A DNA stretch of 64,000 nt from Bilabrum cf. latius (Eukaryota; Bigyra: Bicosoecida; Bigyra; Bicosoecida), in NCBI GenBank assembly GCA_965178125.1, contig OZ237762.1, positions 372,001 to 436,000 of the forward strand, read 5' to 3'. Position numbers and translations under genes: made by a program. Numbering within the stretch: position 1 is the stretch's first letter; each line of letters begins with the position of its first letter. Positions 1 to 11,456 of the stretch are shown here, one piece after another. The notes under the pieces are model-generated. The model worked only from the letters and a program-made list of their open reading frames with translations, searched no databases and was not told where the DNA came from.

Positions 1-147
1 AGTCGCGGAAGCGAGCATGCAGCAGCCAGGGGTGCTCATTCCAAGGGCGGCAAGACAATCGAGACGAAGGGATTCTTCACTCGGAAGAGCGAGGGTAGCG
101 GCAGCGGTGTTGTGAACATGGTGGATAGCGACAGAGATGATGATGGA

Positions 148-178
<31 letters not shown>

Positions 179-1116
179 TTGATGAATTTGACGCGGCCGT
201 GTCCGGAGCAGCAGCCAGCAGATCAGGCCGTGCTGGATCCAGCAGTGCCCTGCGAGCCATGGAAGACGAATTAGACGACATTCTCGGGCTAGGCGAGGAC
301 GAAGAGAGTCGAAATCGTGGTGATAGCAGCAGCAAGCGGCGCTCGCAATTCGCTGCAGGGGACACGCCGGAGAAGCGGCACGCAACGGATACTCGGTAGA
401 GCGCAGGGTCTGAATTGGACGGGCACGATACTGACGATGACTTGTTCCCCGTTACTTCGAGCCCCCGGCTGCCGGCACGTGATGCGGTTCACGGCCTGGG
501 CGGGGGCAGCACGGATGGGACTGGGAGGGGGAGGGGGGCAGTGACAAGCAGCAGCAGCAGCGGCGGCAGCAGCAGCAGTACGCAGGCAGGCGCTGGTGCT
601 GGCGGCATGGACACGTGGGGAGACTCTGAGGCCAGAGGGGTCGGATCAATCGATCAGATGGACTCTGAACGGACGGACGGTCGCGTGCCAGGTGGCCTAG
701 AGGACGTTGGCGGTGGCCTTGATCTCGATCTTGGCCTGCCGGGGCCCGGCGATATGCTCGCGATGGAAGCCTAGGATGACGCGCGGGCTGGCATGGAGGA
801 GACACGGGCCTACGCGCCTTCTGGCTCCGGGTCCTCTAGGCTCGCTGCGGCGCGTGACGCGAGGCGGCAGAGGATGCGGCAGGGAGCGGGCGGGTTGGGG
901 AACAGCGCTGGGGCGGGGCAGGTGGGCATGGACGGTGGCCTGGAGCTGGAGCTGGGGGGCGATGCCGCGGCGATGGGCAACGTGGGTGGCGCGGGGGCGG
1001 CAGGCTTCAAGTATTCTCAGGTTAGCGCTTCGGCGGGCGATGCCAGCCAGCGCCCGGGGAACAGTCAGGGCGAAGTGCCTGGCGCTGGTGCTGCTGCCAT
1101 GGACGATGGCCTTTAA
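1..1116 (+). CDS. 3' part of an acidic, low-complexity protein of unknown function (5' end outside window)
   Basis: Frame 1 is open from the first base to a TAA at 1114-1116, interrupted only by TAG at 397-399 and 772-774, which are read here as Gln. The protein has an Asp/Glu run (about 130-190), Ser and Gly runs and many Asp-Leu-Gly clusters, and looks disordered. No domain is recognised. The same frame stays open through both TAGs and ends at a TAA, which is the pattern of the larger genes in this window. The gene lies tail to tail with the TM9SF gene, about 310 bp away. A nuclear or chromatin-associated role would fit the acidic composition, but this is a guess. Confidence 0.6.
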
Positions 1117-1428
1117 GAGCGGCATGCTTTGTCCCGTTGCATGATAGGCGTACAAAAATCTACATTTTCATGATAGTGGTGATTCTGCGGGGAGTACATA
1201 CAGAGGTCTACTCCCTGCCCAGAGGCTGAGCCCCAGCCAGGATCTAATCTCTGAATCCTGAGTGTCACGCCCCACCATGCATTGCAGGCGGACCGACAAC
1301 AGCAAGCCTCTCAAGTACTCCAGTACACCCATCTGTGCCTCCTATACCACCCTTCCATCCGTTTGTGGATTGCGGCTCGACAGTCCCCCACCGGTCCATT
1401 CACCTCTATCCGATCCGGAGATCCAGCA
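1117..1428. other. Convergent intergenic spacer
   Basis: This is 312 bp between two gene ends (TAA at 1114-1116 on +, TGA at 1429-1431 on -). Only short shadow ORFs are present. It presumably holds both 3' UTRs and polyadenylation signals, but no clear AATAAA-type signal stands out. Confidence 0.5.
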
Positions 1429-3528
1429 TCAGTCCATCTTGATCTGGCTGTAGATGGCCCTCACGAACGCGAGCGTGGACAGGAAACCGATGGCCCCAGT
1501 CATCAGGAAGAAGGCCCACGAGGCGATGGCCATGTACGCGAAGTAGACGAGCGCCGCCGTGCCGGTGGAGAAATCCAGGGCGAGGTAGTAGTAGTAGATG
1601 GCGTACAGGAACAGGTACCCCCCCGAGGCAGCGGGCGTCAAGAAGCTCCTCCACTGCCAGTTGGGATCTTCGTGCCCCAGGTGGAAGTAGCACAGCACGA
1701 TGGAGATCTCGGCGCTGACCACGCCCAGCGACAGCATCACCACGAAGAGGAAGCCAAACATGTAGTACACGTGGCTGAGCCAGACCGAGCTCATGATGAA
1801 CACGGCCTCCATGAACACCGCCCCGAAGGGAAGCAGCCCGCCCACGAAGATGCCGACCAGCGGCTGCACAAATAGGGGCGTGGGCACTGGGATCCGCTCA
1901 AGGTCGTTGGGCTTGATCACCGGCTCTACCTTGTCCTGGGTGAACCCGATGTACGCGCCCAGCGCCACCAGCGGTAGCGACACAAAGAACCAGAGGGCCA
2001 CAACCGCAAGGAGCGTGGTGAATGGGATGGCGGCAGACGAGTGGTAGTGCCACATGTAGCCGTTGACCATCATCACCACGGCCGCAACCACGCCCGGGAA
2101 AGCCACCCCTGTGAGGATCACGTTGCGCATCCACTGCCTGCCGTCGAACATCTTGTACACGCGGGAGGACGTGTATCCAGCGAAGCAGCCCATTGCCACG
2201 AACACGAAGATGAGGGCGGACAGCATCCCGCCCCTGTTGGCAGGCGACAGAAACCCTAGAACGGCGAACACCAGCACACAGGCAGTCATGAGGACGACCT
2301 GAGCGCCGCTGCCCACAAACACCGAGAGGAACATGGGCCCGAAGAGACCCCCTGGGGGGCGGAACACGTCCCTCCCCACGATCTTCCAGCCGGTCAGGTC
2401 GACGGGATCGTCCACCTCCTCGTTGTACCTGTCAAAGTCCTTGAAGAGGTGCCTGCGAAGGATGACCGCCACCATGGCGGACAGCAGCAGGACGATGAGC
2501 GAGCTGTTGGTGATGGCGAACCAGTGCACCTCCCTGTCCTGGTGCTGCCTCAGGTAGACGTCCCACCGGTGCGCCCAGGGGGTGGAAGTCTCCTGCCAGA
2601 TGACGTCATAGGTGAAGATGACCTCGCCGCCTAGGTCGATCCTCTGCTGTGGGAGGTCCCTAACCACGTCCTGGCCGTGATTGCAGGTGTCCAGCTGCAC
2701 CTCTGGCTGTGGGTCGCCCGTCTGGTGCTCCATCGGCCACACGTCCTCGTACTGGTGCTACACCGAGTAAGGCTCCACCTCCACCCCGATGATGTGGGCA
2801 GGGCGAGCCGAGGCAGGGACCTCGGCTCCGCTGCGGGCGGCTTCTTCCTCTGCCGCTGCCTCGTCGTCTTCTTCCATGTGATAGCTGACGATGAAATGGA
2901 TGTGGTTGTAGAGGTAATATGCGGGGCCCGAAGGCGTGTCCATCTTGTACCCAAGCGGGAAGGAGCGCTCGAGGGATGTGTCCGACAGGTCATCGGGGTT
3001 GATCAGCCGCACGGATGCTGGCATATTGTCCATCAACCAGCTGACGGTATACTCGTTCTCAATGAAATCGGCGAACTGGCTGCCCTGCTCCGCAGTGTAC
3101 TCCTTGCGGCAGAGAATCTTGCACCTCTCATTGATCTTCATCTGCAGGTGGTATCCACTAGGCTCAATCCTATCTCCCATAAGAACTTCTCCGAGAGTCT
3201 CCCTCTCAGGCGTGCCGCCGCTCGGCTTGCAGAAAGGCAGTGTGTAGAATCGGTACGGCATTTGCGTTTTCGTAGAGGTCAGCTTGTTCACCATGAGGGG
3301 CACCTGCAGCGCTAGGTTAATGCATCACACATAACACATAGTACAAGTCTAGCCCACAGATTCCGCCAAATATATATTACTTCCTTAAGGTGGTGCGCAA
3401 AATCAACCAACGTGTCTCACCTCATCGCGTCGATTGAATGAATGGGAAGCGACACCAGGCAAATAGAAAGGAGACGCCAAGCACGAAGTACCCCCAATTA
3501 CGGCCAGGAATGCTAAGATGCTGTGCAT
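1429..3528 (-). CDS. TM9SF / endomembrane protein 70 family protein, TM9SF4-like
   Basis: Two exons: 3421-3528 (36 codons) and 1429-3303, giving 660 residues, normal for the family. The intron 3304-3420 is 117 nt with GTGAGA at the donor and CTGCAG at the acceptor. Exon 1 encodes a signal peptide (residues 1-18) followed by FYLPGVASHSF, which matches the family signature FYxPGVAPxxF. Exon 2 continues with VPLMVNKL and FYTLPFCKPSGG, then the lumenal domain, and from about residue 280 nine membrane segments with motifs such as DVFRPP, GFLSPANRG and LCYFHLGHEDPNWQWRSF. The C-terminus is KMD, the conserved KxD sorting signal, followed directly by TGA; this fixes TGA as a true stop. One in-frame TAG (2758-2760, residue 218) lies between EPYSV and HQYED at a column that is often Lys in relatives. 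Members act in Golgi/endosome sorting of membrane proteins. Confidence 0.96.
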
Positions 3529-3721
3529 TTGTCCCCCGTTGGACTACTACAACCTGGCGCGGCAAATCATGAAAGCACTGTTGGCGCCGCGCATCATGAT
3601 GCGCACAGAACGGAACCTCATCGCAGAATAGCAAACCCCTATCTACTACGGAGTCAATGCTTGAGAGAACCGAGGTATGATATGATAAACATTACATGCA
3701 ATGGTATCTGCCTCTCCGGGT

Positions 3722-5353
3722 TCACGATACGACAGAGTGCGACGTCAAGCCGAGTACCAGCTCGCCTGTTTCAAGGAACGGCTGCTGCCCCGCAGCCGTA
3801 GCAGGCCCAGAGGCATTGCGACGGGCATGCTTTGCTGGCGGAACCAGCTTTGAAGATTCCCCATCCACGCCACTGTTAGTCTTGCTCTCACTCTCGCTGT
3901 TGCCATCGCCCTCGCACTCCACCTTGCTCTCTTGCTCCGCGACCACTGGCAGCCCTGAGCACTTGCCCTTCGACTTCCCGGTCGCAAAAGCGCCCCCGTC
4001 GCGCACAGCTGCAGCTGCAGCAGCGATTGCCGCAGATTCATCTGGCTGCGCGTCCATCGATCCAGTGCCCGTGGTGCCATCGGCGGCCCCCACAGAGCTG
4101 GCCCTGCTTGCCAGTGGTGCTACTCCTTCTCCTTCTCGTTCCACCGCTCCCGGCCGGCCCATGGTATCCACGCACCGCCCGATCACAATCACCGCAGGGG
4201 CTGCCACACCTTTCCGCGCCGCCACGTCGGCAATCTCCCCGAGCTCCGCACTCGTCACACGCTGCGACGGCAACCCGGCCCTCTCCGCGACCGCGACCGG
4301 CACCGTCGTGGGGTATCCCAACGCTCCCAAATCGCTCTCCAGAGTGCTGAGGCGGCCCACCCCCATGAGCATGACCACGGTCCTGGAGGGCGAGTAGCGC
4401 GGGAGATCTGGCATGCCGCCGCCCCTGTCCCTCCCTGTTGTGAGCAACACCTGGTTTGCCACTCCGCGGGACGTGACCGGGATGCCGGCGAGCATCGGGG
4501 CAGTGAGTGCGGACGATAGTCCGGCGACAAATCTCGGTTCAAAGCCGTGCTGTCTGAAAAACAATACTTCTTCGGCTCCCCTCGCGTACAGCAGCGGGTC
4601 CCCGATTTTTAGGCGAGCAACGCACTTGCCCGCTCGCAGCGCAGCAAGCCCCGCAGCGTTGAGACCACCCTAAATGCCGTCCGCCCGTCCTTTTGATTTG
4701 CGAGCAGCGACTAAAACCTCGCAATCCTTGCGGAATAGGGACCGCAGAGACTCGTCCACGAGCCGGTCGGACAGCACAACTTCGGCTCGAGCCAGTATGC
4801 CCACTGCTTCCAAGGTTAGCATGTCTGGTCGACCGAGCCCCGCACCAATCAAAAATATTTCTCCCTTTAGTCTCTTTTCAACGATGGGCTTGGCACCGAT
4901 CTCTCCAAGCTGCTTGGATTCGACTTCCTGGTGCTGCTGTCGAGCGATGTGCACCAAACGTGCAGCCTGCAGAGCTGCGTCAACAGCCGAGTAGTCCGAT
5001 GCACCGCTGTTTCTTTCAGAATATTCAAAGCTGGTTGAGCTCATCGTTGATCGTGAAACGGCTGGTGCAAGCTATGCTTTGCCCGGTTCGACCTGCAGTC
5101 GACGAGGCGCCGTGGATTCGGCAGACTCCGCAGTCGATGAGTGGGATAGCAGCCTGTACAGGACTACAGACAGTGCAGCTCCGGCTGCAAATGCTCCAAA
5201 CAATCGCAAATTCTCGATCTGAGACAACATTGCTGCTGATTTTTTAACCTTTCTAGCAAGTTGACGTCGTTCGTGTGCATCGTCACCATTTTGCACTCCG
5301 GACGGAAGATGAAACGCAGCCTTGCGACCAACATCATTTGAAGATGAACTCAA
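3722..5353 (-). CDS. Uroporphyrinogen-III C-methyltransferase (siroheme synthase type) with N-terminal membrane anchor
   Basis: Open frame with TAGs at 5072-5074 and 4670-4672 and a TGA at 3722-3724. The SAM-dependent tetrapyrrole methylase core is clear: FLIGAGLGRPDMLTLEAV, then VARLKIGDP, ARGAEE, and VAGLSSALTAPMLAGIPVTSR. This enzyme converts uroporphyrinogen III to precorrin-2 for siroheme, the cofactor of sulfite and nitrite reductases. The TAG at 4670-4672 falls, with no gap, on the family's conserved Gln (yeast Met1 AQQELL, E. coli CysG PQEEIN). A hydrophobic segment near LFGAFAAGAALSVVLYRLL (about 5140-5200) suggests a membrane anchor, unusual for the family. The C-terminal 100 residues are low complexity. 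The start is uncertain: the frame opens at about 5377, the first ATG is at 5230, and 5353 is a TTG, so an upstream exon is possible. Confidence 0.9.
4670..4672 (-). other. Recoded TAG at the conserved Gln of a siroheme-synthase methyltransferase
   Basis: Aligned by eye over 35 residues without a gap to yeast Met1 (KFPGNAERAQQELL versus KSKGRADGI-TAG-GGLN, then RLKxGDP in both). The TAG sits on the first Gln of AQQ, which is also Gln in bacterial CysG (PQEEIN). Confidence 0.85.
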
Positions 5354-5580
5354 ACAAGTAGACCCCAGGGCTAATCGTCAAGAATGCCAGGCGCTTGATG
5401 AAGCTTTTCAAGTATAGCCCAAAATATATGATTCAAAGGGGTAATATTTGCTGCGAGGGTCGGCGCAGCTGCAGAGCTCAAGTGGATGATCGAGCGCGGC
5501 CCGGGAGCTGCCATGATGGAAGGGGTGAGGTGTGTCTATGATACTCTCGTACACTCCAGATGCATACACGGACAAAGAGC

Positions 5581-8500
5581 TCACGCCCACGCTCCGTCGA
5601 CACCCCCAAATTCACTCTCCCTCTCTTTCGCCTCCCGCGCTTGCCGCGCTTCTGCCATGCGAAGCACTCGCGCCGCTTCCTCTCTGTGAGCCTCGTGGTC
5701 CTCCCAATCCCATAGCATAGCACGAAGACGCTCGGGCAGCACGAGCGGTGGAGGCGGGGGCAGGCCGGGGGGCCTCTGTGTGAGCAGCGCATGCCAGCCC
5801 TGCCCCAACGGACGCGGCGGGCAAGACGCAAAGGTGCCAGTTGACGCCTCCTGCTGATACATGGCCAGCAGCCGCCGCTCAAGCGCATCTTCATACGGCC
5901 CACGGGCATCAAGCCAGGCGCTGGCCGGAGGCCGGCCTTTTTTAGAGGGAGGCACCACCCTGCCACCGGGTCTCGCACCCGCGCCCGACGCGGACTCTTC
6001 GTGGCCTCCATCACCTCCCTCCGTGGGCGCGCTGTCCACACCCGCTGCTTGCGCGCCCTCTAGATCTACAGCCCCCGGGGCCAGCTACCCCTGGAAGCCC
6101 TCCTGGTCCTCTTTGCCCCTTCCTCGCTTTTCCTCTGCTATCGCCCGGAGGATCGGGTTGTTGTTCGACCCGCGCTTGCTATTCGCGCTGGAGCCGCCCT
6201 GCTGCTTTTTCTTCTTCTTCTTCACGCTCACCCTCCCGCTGGTGCTGCCCTAGATGCTGCTGCTGCTTCCCGTGACATTGCCACTCTTACCGTATCCCGA
6301 CGAGGGGGCCACACGACCTGCAGCACCACCACGGCCCGCACTGCCACCACTGCCACCGTCACCGGCATCGGCGGGCCCGAGCTCTCGCATGTCCAGGGGC
6401 AGGTAACCCCTTGGCACGCCCTCCCTCACGATGTGACCGTCACCCACCAGCTCAGGAGAGCGGATGATTTCCTGCACGGCCGCCTAGCTGTGGCGATCCG
6501 AGGACCCTCGAGAGCCCAGCGCCATCACGGCACCCAGCGACACCCCTTCCTTCGTCATCGCGCCCGGCTGGAACTCCGGCCAGGCCCCATCGGTAAACCC
6601 ACGAAGCATCCGAGCCAGCCACTGCTCCCCGCCAAGCAGCAGCGTGTTGCACGTCAGCAGCTCCGGCTTGCCCGTGCCGAACTCGCGGTCCTGCTCGTGA
6701 CCCATACCTTTACCCTGGACCGACAGACCCATCCGCTGCCAGATGGTCCGTGGTGCATTCACGGTGGTGTTGATCGCCACTCGAATGGGTGCCAACACGT
6801 CCTCCTCGCCCTCACCTCCAGCAGCCGCGTCCCCTGAGCTCTCCGCAGCGGAAGACGCGATGGCAGCGGCTGCCGCTGCACCGGCATCCCTCCATCCCGA
6901 CGCACTCGTCACACCACCCATCGCATTCTCCCTGGTGCGCAAAGCCAGACCCACCAGACGGGCCGACACGCGAGGGTCCACATCGTGACCGTGCTGTGCC
7001 ATGGCTGGGCGCAGGCACCCCGGAGGCAGCGCCAGTCGGTCGTCATGACCACCGGTCGACAGAAGGCTCAGTGGGTCGCACGGCGGCAGCTCTCCCGGAC
7101 CTCCGACGGCCCGCAGGGCATCTGCGCCAGTGGCGATGCCCTGCATGGGATCGTCGCCCAGGCCCGGGAGTCTGCCTCGCAGCCTCGTGGACGTGCTAGG
7201 CCGCAAGCTGCCTGCAGACCCGGGTGGAGTGGGCGCCGGCCCATCGGATGCGTGCCCCTTATCGGCTCCGGCTCCACTGCCCCCAATGGTGCCCCCCTAC
7301 GCTTCGCCGGCTTCTTCTGCTGCAGAGGCCAGACCGGCCGATCGCGCTGGTTCCAGCAAGATCGCTTGAGTGTCGCCTTTGCCCACCCCTTCGATCCGGT
7401 GTCTATTCTGCTAGCCAAGCGATACCAGGACCCACGAGCGCATGGCTGAAAGCCGCAGCAGCCGCTGCCGCATCGCCTCCCTCACGTGCACCGGCAGCCT
7501 TCGCACCACCCGGTCTCGATCCCGGGATTCTCCGTCCCCGCGGGTGGACACCTCGCGTAGAAACGTCAGGCCACCACTCGGTGCTGCCCCACTCAGAAGG
7601 GCCCTTGCCTCGGCCAGGGACGAGACCCGTGTGGCACCTTGCGGCAGGGAAAGGGGACCCCGTTGCACCGTTCCTCGCAGCAGCCCAGCGGCCTTGGTGG
7701 CTGCGTCCGTGCGGCGGCTCTGCTTCGATTGGACGGACGGACCGTCACTTTTCCCGTCCATAATGTCCGCACCGCGGCTCAAATCAGACCCTGCGTCACT
7801 CGCAGCCGCTTTGGCCACATCCTGCTGCGACTCGCCTAGCATGCGCAGCAGCTGCGCGTTGCTTCCAAGTCGACACAGCTCCGAGATGGCGAAGAGGCAA
7901 GCCTGCTGCGTCTCTCTGGGCAGACTCGTCGGCACGTCCCTTGCTATGAGCTCCGACATGAGAGTGACAGCACCCTGCGTGCCCAGCTCGCCGGACAGGG
8001 GCGCGCTGCGTGCCAGAGCCCCCACGCACCGCGCAACCGACTGCACGATATCAACGTCGTCCGGGTACCGCCTCGCGCCTCGCAGCAGCAAGAACACAAT
8101 GCTGGGGAGCTCCGCCACCTCCAGATCCAGCAGAGACACGGGGCTGCAGTTGACGGGAGCGCAGCACGAGTGGGGCTGCAAGGGGTCATCCGGAGGTTGC
8201 AGCTCCTCGAGCGGAATCCCTGCCGTGAGGCTGGCGCCTGGCGGTGCTTCTCCTGCCCTCCTGCTTTGAGTGCCTTCATGAGGGCTTGTGCCCACACCAG
8301 TGAGCGGAGTCCCAGCCCTGTGTGCCTGCGGACTGGCAGCCCTGCCACCCTAGGAGCTAGTGGTAGTCCTGGTCTGTGGGCCAAACGTGGCTTCTGAGCC
8401 ATCACCGAATGGTCGCCGATGCCTGCCCGCGATTGGACCGCGAGATGGGGACCCGGACCCAGCTGCCCCTGCCCCTGTTCCTGCGATTGCCGCGGGCGTC

Positions 8501-11181
8501 CCAGGTGACACGGCATTCGGCACGGCGGCAGGGGTCCTCGCATGGTACTCGTTCAAGGCTTCGTCACCTGCCAGACCAAGCAACAGCTAGATAGTGGACT
8601 TCTTCGGAGGCTAGTCGTCCCCAGCTTTCGAATCCGGATCCTGATTGCCACTTGTGCGTCTTTTGCTCTCGCTATCGCCCCCTTGCTGCTTATCCTTCGC
8701 TTTAGCATCGTATTCAATACCGGCTCGACTGGCGGGGCGGGTACCTGATGGACTCTGCGCTCGTGCAGTCTGCACTTGACCGCCTAAATCGCCTCGATCC
8801 TTATCCTCAGCACTGCTGGGGCGGCTGCTGCCGGAGCCAGCACTGCCGGGGCGCAGCTCGGGCTGCATCCATCCTGACTCGCCCCTCCTGGCTGCCTGCC
8901 TAGTGGCCGCCATGCTGGCATACTCGTCGTCGCGGCTGGACACCGCCTTTGCGCTCTTGCCCCGGAACAGCCTCGGATCTGGGGGAGGGCCATGACCCAG
9001 GATGGTGGCTAAAGTGGCCATGACGCACCTGAGCGCCCTTCTGTGGTTGCGGTGGTACCGCAGCAGAAGCAGAAGCAGCTCAACATCGAGCGTGTGCGTG
9101 GCCATCGGCAGCAGAAGCTCTAACTCCGGCAGAGGGCACGGGTGTTCTAGCATTAGCTCCACGGCGCCCTCCCTGCTGCGCTGCAGTGGAAACCTCCTCC
9201 TGCGCTCTGCGTCTCGGCTCCACCACCACTCGCACACGGCCTGAGGAATCGCCCGCAGGGCAGGGCCCGAGGAGAATGGACCGGCCACAGGCGCCTGCCG
9301 ACTGCTGAACTGCATCTGTGCCGCGCCCCCGCGCCAGCCTCCTGCCGGGAATGCAGCATCGCACTGCAGCGCAGCCGTAAGCATGGCGTCGTTTCTTTTG
9401 CCAGCCAGCACTAGAGCATCACTGGTCAGCCTTGATACCTGGGGGCGCGAATCCTTCGATGCAGCTGGAGCTCGTGACCGGGCCTTCTGGCCTCGGTGGT
9501 GGGGGCTCGAGTAGGCAGCCGGGCCGAGGGTGATGGCCTGTGCAGCAGGCAGAGACCTCTTCGCGAGCGCTTCTTGAACTCCAGCGGCAGCCCCGTTCCC
9601 CGCCCGCAGAATGCGCGGCGCCAGTTCCGTTTCGAAACCGAGCAGCCTCGCCGTTCGCCTCTCGTCGGCCTTGAGCTGCTCCCATGCCACCTCCCGCCTC
9701 AGCTCAGACGTCCTCTTTCGAGTCTCCAGGCGACTCAGGTCGAGAGCTAGCCCGCCGCGAAGGGCAGCAAGCTGGGTGCCCCCTCCTTCCTCCTCTGCCT
9801 TCCGTGCCGCCCTACGCCTTCGGATCTCCCTTCTCCGCTTGGCCGCCTGCTTCTTCTGCGCCGCGGACAGCTTCGATTTGGCGCCGTCCTTGCCCAGCGT
9901 CAGACCAGCTGCACGCGCGAGAATGAGTCTGTCAGCATCATCCAGAGGCTCATCGTCATCCACACCGAGCTCCAGGGCGAGGTCATCCTCACCTTCTTCA
10001 CCCGAACCTCTCTTGCCCTAGTCGCCCTGTCCAGCTGCTCCTCCCCTGCTCGACCCGACCCCGTACTTGCTCTTCGGCTCTTCACCAGGCAGGCCCCCGT
10101 CGCCTCCCTCCTCTTCAGCAGCCACCCGCGCGTCTTCTTCCTCCCAGGCGGCGGCTTCTTGGTCGTTGCCGTACCCCTCCCCCTCGTCGTCGTCGGAGTG
10201 ATCCCACCCATTCCAGGCGCCCTCTACTCCGATCATCTGCTCGGCACCCGGAGCAAATCCAGAGACCCCTTTCTCCCGCAGCATGGCAGCCTCTTCGCTG
10301 CTCCTCGTATCCCCGCCGCCACTGCCGCTCCCGCCTCTGCCGTTGCCCTTCCCGCCGCCCCCCACATCGATCCCCTGAGGGCCCAGAGACACAGCTGCCC
10401 CCAGCCTCTCCTGCACGGCCTCCTTCTGCTGGCGGTATCTTCGAGTGGCTGATTCCTGCTCGGATAGGAGCCTCAGCCTGCGCAAGCGGGCCACTTCCGT
10501 TTCGACTGCGTGGCTCGAGTGGGTGAGCGGCAGTGCGGCTCGCAGTGCCTCGATGACTGCAGGCGGCGCGTCCGATTGCAACAGTCGAGTTTCGCCGGCC
10601 CCTGGAACAGCGGCTGGCATCGTGGCGCCATCACCGGATGGCTTTTCGATGGAACTTTCCTTCTGATGCCGGACAGGCGGCAAGTTTACGAGCGGGACGC
10701 ACAGGCGCCTAGCCGCGGCGCGCCATCGCCACACTCCGCGTAGCGCTGCTCGCAATTCAGAGATGGCCAGCACAACGTCTGGGCGGCGACTGCTGGCTTC
10801 CGTAACCATCGCTCTTTCAATAGCATTCAATCCTCGCAACATTCCAGCTTGTAGGCACTGTTGCCGCGCAGTGTCGGTTGGCTCAGCCACGAGGACCGCA
10901 AGCAGCCGGCACCCATCTGTAGTGACAGGGGCAGCATACGTGCCATGTCGTTTCAGAGAATCCATCACAGCCAAAGGCACATCCAGTTTGACCATTTCTT
11001 GGGCCATCCACGCTGCATCATCGGGTTCTAGCTCTTGTAGTAAGGATACGAGCTGATGCAGCCCTTTCGCCTGCTCCACTGGATCTGTTCTACGCAGCCA
11101 CAACAGTCGAAGAGTCCGACGAATGAGCTATTTTTCCCGCAGTTCACAAACGTCTTGGCATGCTGAAACAAGAAGACCCAT
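5581..11181 (-). CDS. Large ARM/HEAT-like repeat protein with low-complexity linkers, 1,866 residues
   Basis: A single uninterrupted frame from ATG at 11181 to TGA at 5581-5583. It is broken only by ten TAGs, at 11128, 10018, 8611, 8587, 8350, 7411, 7297, 6484, 6250 and 6085 (first base of each triplet on +). The N-terminal 150 residues are helical and armadillo-like (EQAKGLHQLVSLLQELEPDD; later VVLAISELRAALRGVWRW). A second such block lies at about 7800-8130 (ELPSIVFLLLRGARRYPDD; QQACLFAISELCRLGSNAQL). Between them are long charged or Gly/Ser-rich linkers, and near the C-terminus a Lys run at about 6205-6225. No catalytic motif was seen. It is probably a scaffold protein, related in style to the giant gene at 47409-64000. 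The start is the first ATG, followed by a good helical N-terminus; the frame remains open upstream. Confidence 0.85.
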
Positions 11182-11456
11182 TGCGGCGTGCTGATTGCTC
11201 CCAATGCTTGCAATCCGTTGCGTTAATGAAAACAAAAAGGGGGGGCCCTGGCCCTGTTACGATCGAGACTGGGTCGTCTCAGTAACTCATGTTAAATTGG
11301 AAGTCAGCGGCAACTGTGGAAAATGATTCGACCCCCTTCAGTGGCAGGTTTTGATCTGGCTGCGCATTCGTCAGCTGCAGCGACCACAAGCTGATGAGCA
11401 CATGGTCGCAAGCCCCACCATCTGCCCACGGCGCCTCATGAAGCCAAGAGTGACAT

